From Ascarosepion bandense (lineage: Eukaryota > Mollusca > Cephalopoda > Sepiida > Sepiidae), in assembly GCA_037127315.1 (NCBI GenBank), contig JBBBDQ010001944.1, forward strand, positions 1,039,001-1,103,000: a DNA stretch of 64,000 bases, given 5' to 3'. Of the stretch, positions 54,977 to 64,000 are shown piece by piece (within the stretch, counting starts at the first letter, position 1; each line of letters begins with the position of its first letter). Made by a program: the position numbers and the translations under genes. The notes below the pieces were generated by a model. The model ran no database searches. It saw only the letters and a list, made by a program, of their open reading frames with translations, and was not told the origin of the DNA.

Positions 54977-55587
54977 TTATACTCCAAACTTGAATCAAAG
55001 GAAAAAGAAGAAAAGAAAACAAAGAGAAAGGGGAAAAGAAGGAGAAGAGAAAGAAAAAGAAGGAAGAAAGAGGAGAAGAGGGGTATATATATATTTTTTT
55101 TTCAGCGAAAAAATCTAAATTGGAAAGAAAAAACACCCCACCCCTATCACGTCTATGAAAATCTAGACACAGGATCAAAGTAAATACATGAATTAGGTCC
55201 ACTAACAGCAGACATCAACCAATTAAATGATAGCCGACCATAAAAATGACCACTCAACAGTGCCCTCTTAGAAATCCTAACCAAAAGATATACCCAACTG
55301 ATAAAAAGATAAAACATACATTCCAACAGATAATACCATTAATCAACAATTTCACACTTACACATCAAATTCCTCAAAAGTCTAACGATCAAAACGAGAC
55401 ATTCACTTAATTACCAATAACCCCAACCAACCCCCACGACAACAACGAACCAAATATAAACAGAGAATGATTCCAAACCTTTATTTTCCCTGAGGAAGTG
55501 TTTAAATCCAAACACTGAAAGAATCATATGATTGTAGGGAAGAGGACATATATAGAAGAAATTATGTACATGTTCTAAAACATAATT
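54932..55587 (+). repeat. PLE terminal repeat, right (inverted)
   Basis: Partner of 51911-52578. The hammerhead-like fold at 55484-55542 is on the plus strand, thus antisense to the coding region. Confidence 0.85.
55484..55542 (+). ncRNA. PLE hammerhead-like ribozyme, right repeat
   Basis: Box CUGAGGA (55490-55496), perfect 7-bp stem II AGUGUUU/AAACACU, GAAA (55517-55520), stem III A-U, G-G mismatch, then AAUCA/UGAUU, A55536 at the cleavage site, stem I UUUUCC/GGGAAG. All core nucleotides fit the type I rule. The G-G mismatch next to the cleavage site is the main doubt. Confidence 0.65.
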
Positions 55588-55699
55588 TATAAGAAATATT
55601 CACTGTTCTATACACCATATATCGAGCACTGTTTGAAATTAATGTTTTGGACGGAAACAATTTTTCTTTTTTTCTCTCCTCATTCTATACCCGCTCGGA

Positions 55700-56660
<961 letters not shown>

Positions 56661-56712
56661 TTTTTTGAAACACACAAGTACACACACACACACACACACA
56701 TATATATATCTA

Positions 56713-56747
<35 letters not shown>

Positions 56748-56752
<5 letters not shown>

Positions 56753-57432
56753 TATTTATAAATGGAAATTTTGTCTGTGTGTGTGTGTCAGTGTGTGTGT
56801 GTTCGTTACCTATAGACTCCAAAATGGCTAAACAGTTTTTCTTGAAAATTTACACAGTTGTACTATAAGCGTCTGCGAGTGTTATTGGCTATGTTTTGTG
56901 CCAAGGTATGACTAACAAATATTAAAAATCAATAATTGAAAAAATCGGGTTGTAGAAGGAGTGGTCCAATTTTAATCAAATTTGATACACTCATAGACAA
57001 AGACATAAGAAACGATATTCAGAAGTTTCAATGTTGCAGTTCTTACAATAGTGCAGAAAATCGATAATATATATATAAAGGCAAGATGTTTGTGTGTGTG
57101 TCTGTTTATCTGGCTGTATGTCTGTATTTTTTCAGCCCTTTATTTTAGTTTTTGCTTCGGGTTTGGGTCTATGTATGTATAATTGTACTTCTTAGTCTCA
57201 GCCATGATACCATTTACTCAGAGGACTTCCAAATTCAGTTTACGGCGAAAAAACTTATTTGATATCGATAATAAAAATTTGACTTACATCTATTCATTTT
57301 TCTTTCACTCTACGGTTTCGCTTTATTTGGAAACAACAATTGCATTTTAGTCTTTCGTGGGCCTGAGCTCCAAGAACCTGGATTAGTTTTAAAGCTTTCA
57401 TTACACCCGAGCAACGCCGGGCTATACTGCTA

Positions 57433-57433
<1 letters not shown>
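56748..57433 (+). mobile_element. Non-autonomous Helitron, copy B
   Basis: Plus strand, ending with hairpin CCCGAGCAACGCCGGG (57406-57421), a short spacer and CTAG (57430-57433) followed by T. The body matches 39589-40385 in reverse: GTTACCTATAGACTCC, TTTGATACACTCATAGACAA, TTTACGGCGAAAAAAC, TTTCATTACACCCGAGCAA. It contains GT-rich segments near the 5' end. No protein coding; it relies on an autonomous Helitron elsewhere. Confidence 0.85.
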
Positions 57434-57481
<48 letters not shown>

Positions 57482-57504
57482 TATATACATATATATATAT
57501 ATAT

Positions 57505-58044
57505 GAAAGCAGCATATATGAAAACAGAATATATGAAAACAGCATATATGAAAACAACAAAAGCAAACTACAGAATCTCGAGGCAATATTCATTAAAAAA
57601 ACTTAAGCTGTCAATTAATAGAATCAGCTATGCATACTGTAGTGATGTTCTAAGATGTTTGTAAAGAAGAACATTTTTCATATTTTAACACGTGCATAGC
57701 CATGATATTACAACAAAAAATAATTCCATTTAGGATAATTTTCATGTTCTAATGAACGCTAAGCAATTTGTCAACCGTTATATTTGAAGCAAGAAAATAA
57801 ATTACAGTAATTTTTAGCAACCCAGTTTTGCGGTTATTTTTTGCTACCACAACTCACACCCCTGAAAATTTTCTCGGAAGGATATTGAGAGTACATGGAA
57901 ACATTGAGAAATGAATGATAATAACATCTGTCAACGTTACTGGTCATTTCTGACATCTTTCAATCCTAATACGCGAAAGATTATCCATCGGATTGTTCGA
58001 ATTTTATGAAAAATAAGCAGACACAATTTATTTAATATGACATG

Positions 58045-58050
<6 letters not shown>
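57505..58050. other. Unassigned sequence
   Basis: ATATGAAA(A/G)CAGCAT repeats briefly at 57505-57555. Nothing else recognised. Confidence 0.35.
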
Positions 58051-58084
<34 letters not shown>

Positions 58085-58094
<10 letters not shown>

Positions 58095-58375
58095 GATATG
58101 AGGTATTGTAATAATTTACACTATGTATATTTTTCCGGCTGTTATCCTCATCTTTGTTACCATATTCACGACGCTTTTGCCGTTGTACGCTTTGATCATC
58201 TTCAGGTAATTAAAATTTCAAATTCAATACTTTTTTTGTTTGACAGAGTAAATTGTTCTAGATCTACAATGACATATAACCCAGTGGATTATTATGTTGG
58301 TTTCATTAAGTGGTTTGTCCGTAGGAGTTGTGAGTTCAATACCTGGCTACAGCAGAGGTAATCAAAAAAATTAGA
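58085..58375 (+). repeat. Repeat H7, further copy
   Basis: ATGAGGTATTGTAATAATTTACACT, CCTCATCTTTGTTACCAT, CGTTGTACGC...ATCTTCAGGT, later AGTTGTGAGTTCAATACC. The 87-codon frame across it has no coding meaning. Confidence 0.7.
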
Positions 58376-58433
58376 CATTTACAAAAGACATGACTCACAA
58401 AAAGTATATATATATATATATATATATATATGA

Positions 58434-58480
<47 letters not shown>

Positions 58481-58555
58481 TTTTATAGTAGTTTTCGTGC
58501 AAAAAATTTGTCATTTTAATTTAGCAGGTTTCATGCCGACCTTGATGATTCGTGA

Positions 58556-58614
58556 AGAATTTATGAACGTGCAATTTTTAAATTAATTTAAAAATTGCAC
58601 GTTTATAAATTCGC
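58556..58614. repeat. Perfect-type palindrome, about 56 bp
   Basis: GAATTTATGAACGTGCAATT and its inverse meet at TTAAATTAATTTAA, so a hairpin or cruciform with a 27-bp stem is possible. It could be a minimal MITE. No clear TSD. Confidence 0.75.
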
Positions 58615-58704
58615 TGCTAGGTGAGTGTTCAAATAAAACACCGGTACAAGAGCATTCTTAAAAAGAAAAACGGTAAACGGTTAAATCATTTATTAAAAAT
58701 CGCC

Positions 58705-58994
58705 CAATGTCATCCATATACATGACTGTTTCACTGTATCACAGCTCATAAGGTATGTTTAAACTTCTACTTGCTTCTGGCCGGGATCGAAACTCGACCG
58801 ATTTGGTGTCAGCCGGAGTCTCTGCTCCCTATGACATAGAATGAGAGAAGGGAAATTTATTATATATAAGCGGTGTATACACACGTCAGTCACCGAAAGA
58901 CTCAATCATTATTAAAAAGTAACGCGTAAATCCAAGAACTGGTACCGGTTTTTTAAATTTTCCTCTCCAGTGTGCTCAATCGTAATGAGAGCAT
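58705..58994 (-). mobile_element. Hammerhead SINE (family S2), full-length copy F
   Basis: The minus strand has leader GCTCTCATTACGATTGAGC (58994 downward), then a tRNA-like head (box B GTTTCGATCCC near 58790), then a 3' ribozyme domain (58711-58765). The ribozyme has G5 changed to U (CUUAUGA) and a G-U closing pair in stem II, so it is probably inactive. It follows copy G head-to-tail with an 8-9 nt AT linker. Confidence 0.85.
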
Positions 58995-59003
58995 AATATA
59001 TTT

Positions 59004-59058
59004 GTCATCCACATACAACCCTGTTTCGCTGTATCACAGCTCATCAGTGTGGATAGAC
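59004..59058 (-). ncRNA. Hammerhead ribozyme, copy G (core intact)
   Basis: CUGAUGA, stem II GCUG/CAGC with loop UGAUA, GAAA, stem III ACA/UGU with loop GGGU, and A at the cleavage site (cut between 59014 and 59013). Stem I is CCACA/UGUGG with the outer GUC/GAC. No core or stem mismatch is seen. Confidence 0.9.
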
Positions 59059-59095
59059 ATCTACTTGCTTCTGGCTGGAATCGAAACTATGGAAA
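59004..59095 (-). mobile_element. Hammerhead SINE (family S2), copy G, 3' part
   Basis: Minus-strand 3' part (end of tRNA-like head plus complete ribozyme), directly upstream of copy F in the same orientation. Confidence 0.85.
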
Positions 59096-59194
59096 TGGAA
59101 ATAGATATATTCCAATAGCTAAGCAAATTATTAAAGAATAGCACAGAGAAAAATTCGCTCGACCCGAAGAACATACTGTAATATCGGTTTTTCT

Positions 59195-59945
59195 ATATAC
59201 CACTGAACGCCGGGTAATCTCATCCCAGATGAAGAAAAGTGTTGAAGAAACAAAAAACTGCTTCTACAAAAAGATACCGAGGTAGCAACACTGACTTTGT
59301 GTGAAACAACAAAATTCTAGAGAAAATGGAAACAAACTGGCGACTTATACTTAACATCAAAAAGACACATTTGAAATTTCTATGCCACAACGATAAAGAA
59401 ACATAACGTATTTAATGAGCTTGCGTAAATTATTGGCAAAACCGAGTTTATAGCAAAACTTTACAAAGACTTACAAAGTACTGTACAATTTGTGGTGATA
59501 TGATCGCCCAAATCCTGAAGTTACACGGTAAACAAAAGAAGAATATGTTGTGGTATGAAGAAAAGACTCAAAGCAATGGAAGTGTGATTCTACAGAAGAA
59601 TACTGACGATACCATGGACTGAATATGCGAGCAACGTCGAGGTTGTGCAGAGGATGCAAACTAAAAGCTGAAAGAAAACTTATACTTGGTATCTTGCAAA
59701 GACAGCTGAGGTTTGTGGGACATGTAATGAGGAAGGATTGCTTGGAGAATCTAATACTCACAGGGAAGGAAGTGAGACAGGGTAAAGCAGCACGAGACCT
59801 ATCTGATTGGCTTGAACAGGTGAATTGCAGAGAGGTTTGGAAGAGATACCAAGAGGGAAAAATAGTAAAAGTGACTAACAACAGGGGTAAGTGATATCCA
59901 AGATCACCTATGTCCTGTAAGAATACGGCACATGAAGAAAAAGAG
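59195..59945 (+). mobile_element. Two consecutive decayed RTE-like LINE 3' ends
   Basis: A heavily decayed copy (59195-59535) ends in AAAAGAAGAA. A better one (59540-59945) starts afresh with LKAMEV..LQKNTDDTMD and reads CRGCKLKAERKLILGILQRQLRFVGHVMRKDCLENLILTGKE...WLEQVN, then ends AAGAAAAAGA. Confidence 0.7.
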
Positions 59946-60500
59946 TCTCAAGTTTATTGTTTGCACACAAGCTCATAAAATCTACTTAACGTGATGTTTT
60001 TCAAGTATTCCACTGTGCATATATATGTATGCTTTCTTTCAGCGTTTTCCGTGTGTATCAGGTTGTAAAGAACTGCCTTAGATTCATACTTTATTTGGAA
60101 AGCTATTCTTAATATACTTTCTTTCAGGCTTCAATAAACATATTTCACTTAACATGAATGTTAACATGAAATAAAACATTAACTATTTCTTCAGCTTTTA
60201 CTTAAGCCAATGTCTTTTTCTCTGAATGGTTTCGTAGACTCAAATACGACTGAACTGAAACAAAGCAAAGCGAATTTGGTCCGTGAATATTTTTTGCAGC
60301 CATTTTCACCTATCAGATATTTGTCCATTCGAGCGATATGCAGACACGTATCATTGTAATGATTAATAAACTATTTATATAGCTCATTTTCTGTACGACG
60401 TTTTGGAAAGGCTGAATTTGTTGCAGCAAACTTCTGTTCTGAATATCAAGCTATCATTTAAACTTTGTAATGACTTTTTAAGAATAATTAACCCGGTCAA
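59946..60500. other. Unassigned sequence
   Basis: Nothing recognised. Confidence 0.3.
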
Positions 60501-60504
60501 AGAT

Positions 60505-60740
60505 CCAAAGCCGTTCTGGGTATGATGATTAACTACATCCGACAGCAGGGGCTCTGATCGGAATGTTTTGAAAAGCTTGAAACAAGATTCATCAATGACC
60601 CGTTAGTGTCCCATCAATGAGTAAATAAAAAACCCTCAAGCATTGGTCAAAAAGCTATAAAGGTATATGCGTTTATCGTAAAAAAGGGAAAAATACCGGC
60701 AATACATTTTCATAGTAAAGCGATATTCCCAGCAATATAT
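60505..60740 (+). repeat. Interspersed repeat T3, copy d
   Basis: Diverged head (GGGTATGATGATTAACTACATCCGACAGCAGG, AAACCCTCAAGCATTGGTCAAAAAGCTATAAAGGTAT). The tail is missing, and an H7 fragment follows at 60745-60850. Confidence 0.65.
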
Positions 60741-60850
60741 TTGACGCTATTTACATTGTTTTTCTCATCGTTATTGACATATTCATGACATTTCGGCCAT
60801 TGTACATTCCAGCCTTCATCAGGTGATATATGTTCTAATTTCGAACAACC

Positions 60851-61735
60851 CATTATTTAGTCTAGATTGTTCTAGTTTCATGTGTCATGCCACTTCGTTA
60901 TATCTTAGTTTCAGTTATTTTTCTTTATTAATTCAACTCACCAAGTTTTTGTTCACCTCTTCTGTGGTCAGGTGTTTTTGGTTCAAGTCGCTGGTTTACT
61001 TCAACCAACTCTTTGTCAAGTGTGTTTATTTTCAATTTATTTTTATAATAAATCATTAGCAGTAAATTTATATTGTATACTTAATAACTGTATTCTGTCA
61101 ACGCAGATAAGACTTCGGATAAGCAATGCCAGGATGCATACCAAAGTGCTGAGGATATCGCAACCCAAACTGCCAAGAATCAAATTCCTACCAGCATTCG
61201 ACTCAGAAGCCTAGTGTATGCTAGACAACATCATTATGAAAACATTACTTACAGAGCTAGGAAGAAAGAAATATTATGACTGATCGTGAATGCGTAATAT
61301 GGTTCACGTTGCATTCTCGGAACGCGAGTTTTGTCGTTTTTCGAAATGTTCGTAAATCTAATTTCGCCGTTAGACATTTGAGCTAATACATCTACAACAC
61401 TTGTATATCGTTATAATGGGGCCTCACATTAGTGAGGGGGCGGTGTGCAAGTGAAACCGTTGAGAGGAAGGCCGCGAAACGGTGCACATTCTCTCCTGAT
61501 GCCCCAAATTTAAATATAAATTCGAGAGAAATACATTGAAAGAAATTCAATGTCATATGCCGTAGAAATGTCATTGGCATGAGAAGCATTACACATTCAG
61601 CTCGCTTCAGGTGAGTTTCACTTACTTTCCAGTAATTTCCTTCTTCTTAGTAATAAACTTGTTATATACATAATAACTGTATTCTTTTAGCAATTCGTGA
61701 CCATTGAAAAATCTTTCTTTCTTTTCAATAAATTT
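60851..61735. other. Unassigned sequence
   Basis: Short open frames on both strands (60823-61214 plus, 61392-61589 minus) lack known motifs. I cannot support a gene. Confidence 0.3.
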
Positions 61736-61842
61736 CTATACGCACACATTCATACATATATACATTCTATCACGTTATTAAGAATAGAAAATCGTACCAT
61801 CACTTGACACGGGTATAACTTATTTCACATATTAACAGTACT

Positions 61843-62455
61843 TTTTTTTAATCGTATCAACCCGAGCAAGGCGGTAATGCCACTGATGAGCAGGGGGCTA
61901 CATAAGAGTAATAAGATTAAGTAGAAGAGAGTGAAGAGGAAGACGAACCAGTTGGAAAGGTGCAAGAGAAAGATGTGATTACAGCTGCAAAGGTGGAGAG
62001 AAAGGAAAGGATATACGCGGTGGTTAAAAACCTACATTCAAGTGGTTAATAGATGAGTATTGACATTGCATTTAAATTTCTGGAGGCTGTAGCCGTCAGG
62101 AAAGCAAGAATATGGAAGCGAGTTCCACAGGCGGAAAGAGAGAGAGAAGAAGCTGCAGGAGCAGTATTGTTGCCTGCATTTAGTTAATCTAACTGTGAAT
62201 GAGTGAGACCCAGATGCCAGTCCGGTTGCACGAGTAAACACCTGCTGCGGAGGCACCAGTGACTTAAGTTCGTTGGAGCAGAAGCCAGGGAAGTATTTAT
62301 AGAACAGACAAAGAGACGCCACATCTCGTCGGTGCGGAAGTGGCTGTAGTCGAGCCGCCAAGTCGGTACCTATCACATTACTGATTCTCCTTTGGAGCCT
62401 GTCAAGAACACTGAGATGAACAGCAGGGGCGCCTGACCATATATGGCAGCAAAAC
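61843..62455 (-). mobile_element. APE-type LINE 3' end, subfamily 2
   Basis: Minus strand: a 112-codon frame with DLAARLQPLPHRRDVASLCLFYKYFPGFCSNELKSLVPPQQ, continuing to FKCNVNTHLL, then the 3' UTR with GCCTTGCTCGGGTTGATACG and a T run (A tail) at 61843-61850. It differs from the 35-kb copy by PPQQVFTRAT in place of PPKHEFTRDT, so it is a distinct subfamily. Confidence 0.85.
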
Positions 62456-62734
62456 GCACATATTTACACAGGATTTCTCTCAACACATACATTCACAACT
62501 GATTCTCTCATTTTGTTTAAAAAAGAAAATCGTTCCATAACTTGACACGTGTGTACAATACTTGATACCTATTTTGAACGGAAATGTATTTCTCACTATC
62601 ATTCATACATACTAAAGTTACCGACATACACACACATTTAATTCATGTATAGTTTAAATTTGCTTAACAGATTATTTTTGCTTACGTATACTTACATTCA
62701 TAATAAGCACCTGTTTTTATTATGCGTTGGCACA

Positions 62735-63320
62735 CAGTGTTCTCGACAGGCTCCAAAGGAGAATCAGTAATGTGATAGTTACTGACTTGGCGGGTCGACT
62801 ACAGCCACTTCCCCACCGACGAAATGTGGCCTCCCATTGTCTGTTCTATAAGTACTTCCATGGCTTCTGCTCCAACGAACTTAAGTCACTGGTGCCTCCT
62901 CAACAGGTGTTTACTCGTGCAACCAGATTGGCAACTGGGTCCCACCCATTCACAGTTAGGTTAGCCAAATGCAGACGACAATTCTAGTCCTCTCTCGCAT
63001 TTCCCGCCTGTGGAACTCGCTCCCATATTCTTGCTACAAACCTCCAGGAATTTAAATGAAATGTCAATACTCATCTGTTAGCCACTTGACTCTAGTTCTT
63101 TCCCCTCCCAGTATATCCTTTCTTTTCTCTCCACTTTGAAACTGTCGTCACACCTGCATTCTCATCTTTCTATTGCTCCTTTCTATTGCTTCTATTGCTT
63201 CCTTTCTAACTGGTTCGTCTTCCTCTTCACTCTCTACTAATTAATCTTTTTACACTGATGTAGCCCCCTCCACATCAGTGTTATTACCGACTTGCTCGGG
63301 GTGACAAGATTTAAAAAATC
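62735..63320 (+). mobile_element. APE-type LINE 3' end, subfamily 2, inverted partner
   Basis: The plus-strand copy reads LDRLQRRISNVIVTDLAGRLQPLPHRRNVAS...PPQQVFTRATRLATGSHPF. Its 3' UTR ends GACTTGCTCGGGGTGACAAG and TTTAAAAAA. With 61843-62455 it forms an inverted pair separated by about 280 bp. Confidence 0.85.
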
Positions 63321-63339
63321 ACACACACGCTTAAGCAGA

Positions 63340-63890
63340 CACAAGATTTTCTTCTATATTTAATATTCATCCATTGCTTTATCACACGTGACACGAATCT
63401 GACCAATGAAACCATATCTCAATCAACATACTGTCTCTTAGATTTTTAAATCATTCGTCTTTAATGAATCTCCGAAGAAGCTTGTTAAAGTGAAACCTGT
63501 TAGATTAAGAACCCTTTTTTCTACTTGTTCTTTACTTATTCTATTCATCTTGTCGGATTACGGTTCATATATTTAACTCAGATATATAAACGTTATATCG
63601 TTATTTCCTGACCACTAAAAATCGCTTTCTTCATTGTTCTTAAGTGCATTTTACGGATGAATGCGTAAATATGGACGCAGATTCAATCCTTAACCGTCAT
63701 TTATTTTTTATTGCATTAAATGATTTTTTTAAATAATGGGGAAGTGATTGATGAAGCAGGAATCAATTTAGTGGATAGAATGTCATAAAAAGAGAAAAAA
63801 CATATCGCGCTATACATTCTTCAAATATAATCGGCGTAACGGTATTGTTTATTGTTTTGTTTTGAATTTTTTCTCCTATACACCCGAAAT
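63340..63890. other. Unassigned AT-rich sequence
   Basis: Nothing recognised. Confidence 0.3.
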
Positions 63891-63899
63891 GTTCTTGGT

Positions 63900-64000
63900 C
63901 ATTCTCTCTCTTACCCTTACTCTACCTCTCTCTTACTCTTAATCTCCCTCTCTCTTACTCTTTCTCTATAGCTCTCTCTTTTTTCTGTCTCTTTCTATCT
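63900..64000. repeat. Pyrimidine-rich minisatellite at the window edge
   Basis: CTCTCTCTTACTCTT-type units of about 27 bp that continue past the window. Confidence 0.8.

Larger units (their letters stand above)
51911..55587 (-). mobile_element. Penelope-like element with inverted terminal repeats
   Basis: Reverse transcriptase and GIY-YIG endonuclease are encoded on the minus strand between inverted terminal repeats of about 0.66 kb (51911-52578 and 54932-55587). Both repeats contain a hammerhead-like ribozyme. PLEs are known for complex terminal repeats, including inverted ones, and some carry hammerheads. Frames are interrupted a few times, so this copy is probably inactive, yet it is far better preserved than the PLE at 37.8-41.77 kb. 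Confidence 0.85.

Noticed and set aside
60823..61589. Several 60-80 codon frames on both strands
   Set aside because: No recognisable domain, and one begins inside the H7 repeat.

Overview
The window reads as non-coding DNA from a large, AT-rich, repeat-dense animal genome. My best guess is a mollusc, probably a coleoid cephalopod, because of the many (TA)n tracts, the tRNA-derived SINEs and the LINE tail containing CCCCGAGCAAGG. That guess rests on general impression, not on a database match. I found no host protein-coding gene. Every long open frame I could explain belongs to a transposable element, an antisense shadow or a microsatellite. One 5S rRNA-like sequence is present at about 27.5 kb.

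Layout. 0-9 kb: two tRNA-derived SINE families, a decayed RTE-like LINE end, an inverted-repeat element and a clean solo LTR (6359-6857). 9-18 kb: RTE-like fragments, a chimeric LINE at 10.0-10.9 kb, and a nearly full-length but broken APE-type LINE (13.45-17.2 kb). 18.58-23.16 kb: an LTR retrotransposon with a 5-bp target duplication, a 240-bp tandem array in its 5' LTR and a deletion of the reverse transcriptase. 23.9-31.2 kb: a 115-bp tandem array, an RNase H LINE fragment, the 5S-like sequence and several MITEs. 32.6-36.7 kb: further LINE copies. 36.8-37.15 kb: a foldback element. 37.8-41.77 kb: an old Penelope-like element (PLE) carrying three nested insertions (a mariner, a Helitron and a SINE). 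42.5-50.7 kb: LINE monomer array, minisatellites and a large inverted repeat. 51.9-55.6 kb: a second PLE flanked by about 0.66-kb inverted terminal repeats. 56.7-57.4 kb: a second Helitron. 58.7-63.3 kb: tandem SINEs and inverted LINE ends.

The most interesting theme is self-cleaving RNA. One SINE family (seven copies here) couples an RNA polymerase III-type tRNA-like promoter to a 3' type I hammerhead ribozyme. Four copies keep every core nucleotide and one stem I pair covaries. Two copies lie head-to-tail, so the distance between their cleavage sites defines a 295-nt unit, as in retrozymes. Hammerhead-like folds also sit at the ends of the 52-55 kb PLE, in the foldback element, and in several other repeat families.
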